Below are positions 1 to 4,112 of a DNA stretch of 5,263 bases, piece by piece. The position numbers were made by a program, and so were the translations under genes. This DNA is from Candidatus Melainabacteria bacterium (GTDB lineage Bacteria > Cyanobacteriota > Vampirovibrionia > Obscuribacterales > Obscuribacteraceae). The notes beneath the pieces were generated by a model that saw only the letters and a list, made by a program, of their open reading frames with translations, searched no databases and was not told the DNA's origin. Location of the stretch: NCBI GenBank assembly GCA_003175915.1, contig PSRH01000211.1:1-5263 (forward strand), given 5' to 3'. Numbering within the stretch: the first letter of the stretch is position 1; each line of letters opens with the position of its first letter.

Positions 1-1787
1 GCTCCTAAGAAATTCCAAAAGCCAACGGCAATAAGAAACATCATTGCCCAGTAGTGCGAGAAGTTCTTGATCGAACCATTCACCTGAGCGAGATTAACAA
101 ATTTCCAGGCTTCCACAGTCAAGAGCGTCAGCGGAACTACCTCAAGTGCGGAGAACATTGCACCCAAGGCCATGTTGATCGCAGGTTGCGCCGTCCAATA
201 GTAGTGATGCCCCGTACCGATGATGCCACTGCCAAGGTAGAGAATGATATCCAAATAGATGACAGTAAGAGCGGTACGCGCCGAGATCATTCCCAAACTA
301 TGAAAGAAATAGGCGACGATGATTGTTGTGTATAGCTCGAAAAAGCCTTCCACCCAGAGATGGACAACCCACCACCTCCAGAAATCAGCAACGGTAAAGT
401 TCGTCCCCGGATTGTACATCATGCCAAAACTGAAAAATATAGGAATGGAGAGAACTCCGTAGAGCAGCATGTACGGTAGGCTTCCTTTGTCTTGCCCTTT
501 TAGCAACGGCTGAACGCTGCGCAGCACGATGAACGCCCAGAGCACCATGCCAACTGTAAGGAGAGCCTGCCAGAATCTTCCCAGTTCCAGATACTCCCAG
601 CCCTGATGACCAAACCAGAACCAGAGATCACCGACCATCTGATTAACACCCAGCCATTCACCGAATATGCTACCAACAGCAACGATGAGAAGCGCAATGA
701 ACAACAACCAGACAAGTAGATGTTGTCCCTTAGGCTCATGACGCGACAATAGTGGTGCCATAAAGATACCGGCAGCCAGCCAGGAAGTCGCTATCCAGAA
801 AATTGACAACTGTAAGTGCCAGCTCCTGGTAATGCTGTACGGCAAATACGCTCGAATGTCGAAACCATAGAAACCCGCAGTTTCGACGATATAGTGTGCC
901 GATAAAACTCCGACTATCGTCTGAAACAAGAATAAGAGTACGACCACTAGCAGATAAGGGTAGACGCTCTTTTGGGCAAGAGAAGGAAGAAATTTCTTTA
1001 CTTCATCAACAACCCCCGGCGGAGCATCGTCGTGCGTCCAACCGAATTTCGGAAACGCACCGAGCATAAACTGAGTAAAACCAATGCCACCGATTAAAGT
1101 GATCAGACTCAAGGCGCTCCATATAAAGACATGAAGGTGTGGTCTGTTGCCAACAAGGTCTTCAGGTGGCCAGTTATTGGTGTATGTGTAATCTTTTCCC
1201 GGTCTATTCGTCACACAAGCCCAGGCGGCCCAACTGAAGAAATTAACCAGCTGATTGATCTCCTCATCCTTTTTTATGTAAGAGCCTGGCAGTGGCAGGC
1301 GGTTTAACTCTCTGAATAAGTATCTGTAATGCTCTTTCAACTTGTCATAGGCTTGTGCCTCTGTCTCAGAAAAGACCAGAGTCCCTGTCTTAGCGTCGTA
1401 GCGGTTTTCTTTAAGCTCCGTCCTTAATTCATCGCATAGACCCGCCTTCTCGCCAACTTTCAGTTGCGACGAATCTTTGCCAAATCGCTCTTTGGCAAGA
1501 CTATTGATTCTCATTTCAGCTTCGTTATGCAAATAGTCCGCTGTAAAATCCGGGCCATTGTAAGCACCATGACCAAAAATCGAACCCACATCCATGAGCC
1601 CATACTTCTGGAACACGGACTGACCTGCCAGAATATCCTGCCCGGTAAACAGCAGTTTGCCCTCAGGCGTCGTCACTTTCTCCGGTATCGGAGGGGCCAG
1701 AACGGAGGTCTGGTGACCCATAAAAATGAGTACCGAAAATCCAACCAGGAAAACAAGGAGTACGCTAAGCTTCCATCTCCAGGACAT
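1..1787 (-). CDS. norB: quinol-dependent nitric oxide reductase (qNOR), C-terminus beyond window edge
   Basis: This is a cytoplasmic-membrane enzyme that reduces two NO to N2O with quinol electrons, in denitrification or NO detoxification. 595 complete codons are visible; qNORs are usually about 750-800 residues. After an N-terminal anchor helix (about 6-28), residues 41-88 match the qNOR periplasmic start (GSIFGHGAYNGPDFTADYL). The NorC-like domain that follows has no CxxCH, as expected for the quinol type rather than the cytochrome c type. About ten more membrane helices follow from residue 219. By analogy with cNOR, H324 (RSWHLQLSIFW) is a low-spin heme b ligand. H476 and E480 (WWVVHLWVEGFFE) and H527/H528 (GTGHHYYW) are the FeB ligands. 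The heme b3 histidine and second heme b histidine lie past the edge. Start ATG is at 1787, with only a weak GAGG upstream; a TTG at 1802 is a less likely alternative. The family call is secure; regulation is not visible. Confidence 0.95.
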   Translation of the reverse strand, partial: MSWRWKLSVLLVFLVGFSVLIFMGHQTSVLAPPIPEKVTTPEGKLLFTGQDILAGQSVFQKYGLMDVGSIFGHGAYNGPDFTADYLHNEAEMRINSLAKERFGKDSSQLKVGEKAGLCDELRTELKENRYDAKTGTLVFSETEAQAYDKLKEHYRYLFRELNRLPLPGSYIKKDEEINQLVNFFSWAAWACVTNRPGKDYTYTNNWPPEDLVGNRPHLHVFIWSALSLITLIGGIGFTQFMLGAFPKFGWTHDDAPPGVVDEVKKFLPSLAQKSVYPYLLVVVLLFLFQTIVGVLSAHYIVETAGFYGFDIRAYLPYSITRSWHLQLSIFWIATSWLAAGIFMAPLLSRHEPKGQHLLVWLLFIALLIVAVGSIFGEWLGVNQMVGDLWFWFGHQGWEYLELGRFWQALLTVGMVLWAFIVLRSVQPLLKGQDKGSLPYMLLYGVLSIPIFFSFGMMYNPGTNFTVADFWRWWVVHLWVEGFFELYTTIIVAYFFHSLGMISARTALTVIYLDIILYLGSGIIGTGHHYYWTAQPAINMALGAMFSALEVVPLTLLTVEAWKFVNLAQVNGSIKNFSHYWAMMFLIAVGFWNFLG

Positions 1788-1872
1788 ACACGCCCTCGTC
1801 AAATTGATGGTTGATGAAAGATGCCCTTTGAGGTGTTTTCCAAAGCTTCGTCTTGACACCATAAAGAATAGA

Positions 1873-1906
1873 GCAAATCTTTCCACAATTTGGATGAAAG
1901 ATTTGC
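1873..1906. repeat. perfect 11-bp inverted repeat upstream of norB (terminator or operator)
   Basis: Arms GCAAATCTTTC (1873-1883) and GAAAGATTTGC (1896-1906) are perfect complements around a 12-nt loop. Read on the minus strand the hairpin is followed by TCTATTCTTTATG, which is T-rich but not a clean T-run, so it could end transcripts from the lipoprotein gene upstream. Alternatively it lies about 85-120 bp before the norB start, where it could be an operator: a poor promoter-like pair, TTGTGG-17 bp-TTTATG, overlaps its left arm on the minus strand. The right arm lies within repeat copy A; the left arm is outside it and has no counterpart at copy B. Confidence 0.6.
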
Positions 1907-2061
1907 ACAACAAAAAGTTTAATTTTGCAGTCGTTGCAACTGCGGCCGGGTTACTTCGTGCTTCGCTCTCTTGGCTTCTAATTTAGGCTACAAGTGCCAC
2001 TATCCCTAGTGCAACGTGGCAGCAAACTTTTTGGGCTCAGCGTAAAGCCCTTTGCTCAGTG
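1893..2061. repeat. dispersed repeat, copy A (169 bp)
   Basis: This segment aligns with 2733-2879, in the same orientation, along its whole length. The main difference is about 22 extra bases in this copy near 1938-1962. The block 1984-2036 (from TAGGCT to GGGC) is nearly identical in both copies, with one difference. Inside the repeat, CAAAAAGTTT (1911-1920) and AAACTTTTTG (2024-2033) form inverted arms. Between them CACTA-TCCC-TAGTG (1998-2011) is a perfect small hairpin, and TGCCAC/GTGGCA (1995-2000 and 2016-2021) is an alternative, wider one. The right end lies 6 bp beyond the lipoprotein stop codon. With the inverted repeat at 1873 it fills most of the gap between norB and the lipoprotein gene. 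Confidence 0.9.
2006..2059 (-). pseudogene. 17-codon remnant of the 3' end of a gene like the one at 2824-3294
   Basis: Read on the minus strand, this part of copy A encodes LSKGLYAEPKKFAATLH and then TAG. The gene at 2824-3294 ends LSKRLHVKPKKFATTLH and TAG. Twelve of 17 residues agree, in the same frame, with the stop at the same place. No start codon, SD or upstream homologous coding sequence is visible: immediately upstream is the end of the lipoprotein gene, in another frame. It therefore looks like a remnant of a deleted paralogue, or a repeat unit that carries coding capacity. I infer it is not translated by itself. Confidence 0.45.
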
Positions 2062-2066
2062 GTCTG

Positions 2067-2624
2067 TCACCAGGGCTTGGGTTCTCCAGCCGGCGGATCC
2101 TCATCTACACAGTCTTCAATCTTGGGGTTCGCGTTCTCGTACAAAAAGTAGGTTCCTTTCCCTTTATTGAAGATGAGCCAGTCTTCTTCGCCCAGTGTTG
2201 TCATTCCGAGTGCTGAGGTTTTTCTAGCTGGTTGAAACTCAGCCATCAATCCTGGATCTGACAGGTCCTTATCACCGCAAGTTTTGGAGGCGAGCGACAG
2301 AATGGCGTCGGGTAATGGCTTGCGCCTGCCGTTGCTCAAGTGTGCCGGTTTGCCCGTTGCCGAAAACTTGATAAAACACGACGACGCTATCAATTTGCCT
2401 GGCTCGTTATTCACCGGACTGGGCGATACAAGTTTGCAGTAATCGTATTTGATGTGATTAACTGCCGGCTCATCCTCGTGCCTCAACGCCACGCTAAGCA
2501 CGCGCTCCGCATCGTGTTGACTTCCGTTATAGGCAACTGTAACCGGGTTTATGCACGCTGTCACGCAAAGCGGAACCAGGCAAATAACGATAGAGTGAGC
2601 AAGATTACATGCAGTTTTGCGCAT
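2067..2624 (-). CDS. small secreted lipoprotein of unknown function
   Basis: A 185-residue protein that I do not recognise. The N-terminus is a lipoprotein signal peptide: basic residues at 2-3, a hydrophobic stretch at about 11-22, and a lipobox VTAC ending at C24, which would be the lipidated first residue of the mature protein. The mature part has four more cysteines (63, 83, 116, 172), compatible with two disulfides in an extracytoplasmic fold, and ends in a Pro/Asp/Glu-rich tail. The start ATG at 2624 is fixed by an in-frame TAA 9 bp upstream and by the signal peptide. No SD is visible before it. The stop codon lies just outside repeat copy A. The gene is about 280 bp from norB and 200 bp from the next gene upstream, so it is probably transcribed separately. 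Confidence 0.8.
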   Translation of the reverse strand: MRKTACNLAHSIVICLVPLCVTACINPVTVAYNGSQHDAERVLSVALRHEDEPAVNHIKYDYCKLVSPSPVNNEPGKLIASSCFIKFSATGKPAHLSNGRRKPLPDAILSLASKTCGDKDLSDPGLMAEFQPARKTSALGMTTLGEEDWLIFNKGKGTYFLYENANPKIEDCVDEDPPAGEPKPW

Positions 2625-2732
2625 GGGTGGATTTTAGCATCGCAGATCGGAATTCGCTCGTCGCGTACCAGCCAAATAAGCATAAAAAGCACTCCTAAGG
2701 TTCTTGGCAGGGTGGGCCGATTTGACAGCTCT

Positions 2733-2879
2733 GATGAAAGATCTGCACGACAAAAAGTTTGATTTTGCAACCGTTGAGACTCGCTCTCTTGGCTTCTGCT
2801 CTAGGCTACAAGTGCCACTATCCCTAGTGCAACGTGGTAGCAAACTTTTTGGGCTTCACGTGAAGCCTCTTGCTCAATG
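2733..2879. repeat. dispersed repeat, copy B (147 bp)
   Basis: This is the second copy of the segment at 1893-2061, lacking about 22 internal bases. It keeps the inverted arms CAAAAAGTTT (2751-2760) and AAACTTTTTG (2842-2851) and the hairpin CACTA-TCCC-TAGTG (2816-2829). It also contains a perfect 16-bp palindrome, GGCTTCACGTGAAGCC (2852-2867), where copy A has only a 5-bp GGGCT/AGCCC stem. Its right third is the last 17 codons and stop of the gene at 2824-3294; its left two thirds are that gene's 3' flank. The rest of the gap, 2625-2732, shows nothing I can name. Confidence 0.9.
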
Positions 2880-3294
2880 AGTCATTTTTGGCAGTGAAAT
2901 CCAGTCCAAAAGCCTCATGCGTTAAGACGGGTTGTCGCTGCTGTTCATCAGGAATGACGAGATTTGACAAGATCTCCTCTGGCACCGTCAGCAACATAGC
3001 CAGAACATCCAGATGTTCGGTCGTCGACGCTGCAACTGCCGTAAAGCATTCATTTAAATGTATTCTCTTGCGAATGCACAAAGCCACAAACGGTACATCC
3101 GGCTCACTTGAATTGGCCGGGAGGTCACAGCTACCTCCGCAGAATATTTGACGATCTGTACCGGTTCTTACAACTTCGGACAATTGCGCCCTACCGCTGG
3201 CATCCAATTTCTGAATAATATTCAAAGCCGTTAAAATTGCCGACTCGCTACCGGAGTAGAGTTTCTCTACTACGTCGCTCGCTTTAATGAGCAT
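2824..3294 (-). CDS. uncharacterised 156-residue soluble protein
   Basis: I do not recognise the family. The protein has no signal peptide or membrane segment and looks largely helical and cytoplasmic. Cysteines are at 52, 56, 73 and 83; C52 and C56 (FCGGSC) form a CxxxC pair. The body is mildly acidic, but the last 17 residues (140-156, LSKRLHVKPKKFATTLH) are strongly basic, and exactly this tail lies in repeat copy B. The start ATG at 3294 has a good SD, GGAGGG, 6 nt upstream (3301-3306), which supports a real gene. A TTGACA hexamer lies upstream on the minus strand (3341-3346), but I see no matching -10. The change of character at residue 140 raises the possibility that the repeat supplied the C-terminus. 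Confidence 0.7.
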   Translation of the reverse strand: MLIKASDVVEKLYSGSESAILTALNIIQKLDASGRAQLSEVVRTGTDRQIFCGGSCDLPANSSEPDVPFVALCIRKRIHLNECFTAVAASTTEHLDVLAMLLTVPEEILSNLVIPDEQQRQPVLTHEAFGLDFTAKNDSLSKRLHVKPKKFATTLH

Positions 3295-3482
3295 GAGCGT
3301 CCCTCCACACCCTTTGCCTCTCCATGAATATGCCCAAAGTTGTCAATAGAACCATGAAAAGATGATCACAAAGACCCTTATGCTGATTGGAATCCTGTCA
3401 TTATGGGTTTCATAGAACAAGAGTCATACATCGTCTAAGCCAGGCGTGGAGGCACTTTTTGAGGCAGGAGCGGGGCACGGCC

Positions 3483-3749
3483 ATGATGAGACGCGTCACT
3501 TCAAGAGGTCACTCCACAAATTTCCTCGTGGGCGCCGGCTTAGTCTTTCTAGCCATTGGCCTTGGCTCTTTTGCTGTAGCAGCGATGTTCTTTTCCTATC
3601 GTTCCTCGACAAGTTCGGATGCAATTTTGAAAGCACTTCCATCTTGGGCTTCAGCACGAAGAATTAGAGAAGCCAAGGACACAAGTTCTGAGGCAACCCA
3701 TCGAAACGCTGGACAGGCAGCGACGCAAAGACCTATCAAAAATAACTGA
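3483..3749 (+). CDS. small single-span membrane protein, unknown function
   Basis: An 88-residue protein that I do not recognise. After a basic N-terminus (MMRRVTSRGHSTN) there is one long hydrophobic helix at about residues 14-38, rich in Gly, Ala, Leu and Phe, followed by a polar, basic Ser/Thr/Ala-rich tail to the end. This is the pattern of a bitopic inner-membrane protein with a short tail. ATG at 3483 is preferred because AGGAG lies 12 nt upstream (3466-3470); ATG at 3486 is equally possible. A TTG at 3387 would extend the frame by 32 residues but has no SD. It is divergent from the gene at 2824-3294, with a 188-bp gap in which no convincing promoter is visible. It could be a chance ORF, but the clean membrane topology argues for a gene. 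Confidence 0.55.
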   Translation: MMRRVTSRGHSTNFLVGAGLVFLAIGLGSFAVAAMFFSYRSSTSSDAILKALPSWASARRIREAKDTSSEATHRNAGQAATQRPIKNN

Positions 3750-3808
3750 AAACTGTGTGTGAGTTTCAATGAACAAATGGTGCCAACCGCTGTGAAAGGA
3801 AGGGATAA

Positions 3809-3883
3809 GTGAAGGTCCTAAACGCTACAACCAGATCGTTTTTTGCACAAACTCACTTAAGCGAAAGGATTGCATTTCTTTGA
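3809..3883 (+). CDS. possible 24-residue small ORF
   Basis: A GTG start is preceded by a purine-rich AAGGAAGGGA (3796-3805) at plausible SD distance. It opens a 24-codon frame with no membrane segment or recognisable motif (MKVLNATTRSFFAQ at the start), ending in TGA 24 bp before the terminator-like hairpin. The placement between SD and terminator fits a small transcript, but an ORF this short is easily produced by chance. Confidence 0.2.
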   Translation: MKVLNATTRSFFAQTHLSERIAFL

Positions 3884-3907
3884 AAAACTAATCTCTCTGT
3901 AAGAACT

Positions 3908-3929
3908 GGCGACTTACGGCGCCTTTTTT
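3908..3929 (+). terminator. terminator-like hairpin with T6 tract
   Basis: GGCG (3908-3911) can pair with CGCC (3920-3923) across an 8-nt loop, followed directly by six Ts (3924-3929). The stem is short but all G-C. It would end plus-strand transcripts from the small membrane protein gene before the guaD leader. A competing helix, GTAAG (3899-3903) with CTTAC (3913-3917), uses part of the same loop, so the two folds exclude each other. Confidence 0.5.
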
Positions 3930-3952
3930 GTTGTGCGCAATACCGAAGTTCG

Positions 3953-3963
3953 AAGGAGGTGAT
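3953..3963 (+). promoter_or_regulatory. unusually strong Shine-Dalgarno without a long gene
   Basis: AAGGAGGTGAT is an 11-nt perfect complement of the usual 3' end of 16S rRNA (AUCACCUCCUU). It is the best SD in the window, yet guaD starts 149 nt downstream with its own SD. The nearest start downstream is the TTG at 3970. Confidence 0.75.
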
Positions 3964-3969
3964 AGCAAC

Positions 3970-4002
3970 TTGATTTCTTATGCCTGCTCGGGCAGCGCAT
4001 AA
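3970..4002 (+). CDS. possible 10-residue leader peptide upstream of guaD
   Basis: TTG at 3970, 10 nt after the GGAGG core, opens a frame encoding MISYACSGSA and ends at TAA. The frame coincides almost exactly with the hairpin at 3977-4003, so a translating ribosome would melt that structure. This is the arrangement of translation-sensing leader ORFs, but no row of identical codons indicates which signal would be read. The stop is 110 nt before guaD. The weak start codon and tiny size keep confidence low. Confidence 0.3.
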   Translation: MISYACSGSA

Positions 4003-4003
4003 G
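3977..4003 (+). promoter_or_regulatory. strong RNA hairpin in the guaD leader
   Basis: CTTATGCCTGC (3977-3987) pairs with GCAG (3992-3995) and GCATAAG (3997-4003) to give an 11-bp stem with a TCGG loop and one bulged C at 3996. It is the longest stem in the leader. No T-run follows, so it is not a simple terminator. It lies between the strong SD at 3953 and guaD, and covers the 10-codon ORF. Confidence 0.6.
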
Positions 4004-4112
4004 CAATTCGGAAATTCCGATTTTAATCTTGTCCGCCACCCATTAGCCGAATTGAATCAATTACACTACACAACGCTCTGGGTGGAAGCAGAATTCAAGG
4101 GGGTAAAAGAAA

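Larger units (their letters stand above)
3750..4112 (+). other. 363-bp gene-poor leader region before guaD
   Basis: This gap has no long ORF on either strand. It contains a possible 24-codon ORF (3809-3883), a terminator-like hairpin with six Ts (3908-3929), an 11-nt SD sequence with a 10-codon ORF and hairpin (3953-4003), a short symmetric element TCGGAA-A-TTCCGA (4008-4020) followed by TTTT, and a 13-bp palindrome AATTGAATCAATT (4050-4062). I looked for purine, cobalamin, glycine and c-di-GMP riboswitch core motifs and recognised none. No convincing sigma-70 promoter for guaD is visible. Confidence 0.6.

Noticed and set aside
1818..1829. NsrR-like half site AAGATGCCCTTT upstream of norB
   Set aside because: It has one extra base compared with the AAGATGCYTTT half site as I recall it, and has no second half at the expected spacing, so an NO-responsive site cannot be claimed.
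1853..1858. Consensus -35 hexamer TTGACA on the plus strand
   Set aside because: No good -10 follows at 16-18 bp, and no plus-strand gene lies downstream within the following 1.6 kb.
1464..1986. Two plus-strand ORFs (1464-1814 and 1726-1986)
   Set aside because: The first is antisense to the qNOR periplasmic domain. The second runs through the norB 5' end, the inverted repeat and repeat copy A, and shows no protein-like features.
2340..2762. 140-codon plus-strand ORF antisense to the lipoprotein gene
   Set aside because: It overlaps a minus-strand gene with a clear lipoprotein signal, its translation is rich in Arg, Cys and His as antisense frames often are, and no SD or domain is visible.
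2561..2843. Two overlapping 69-codon minus-strand ORFs (2561-2770 and 2634-2843) between the lipoprotein and the 156-residue gene
   Set aside because: They are in frames different from both genes, cover repeat copy B and the lipoprotein start, and lack an SD or recognisable features.
3387..3482. 32-residue N-terminal extension of the small membrane protein from a TTG at 3387
   Set aside because: No SD precedes the TTG, and the extension would place a basic, Cys/His-containing stretch before a complete membrane-protein N-terminus starting at ATG 3483.
3750..3930. Possible riboswitch between the small membrane protein gene and the terminator
   Set aside because: The arms GTGAGTTT and AAACTCAC about 90 nt apart suggest a closing helix, but no core motif of a known riboswitch class was recognised, so the region is only described as a leader.
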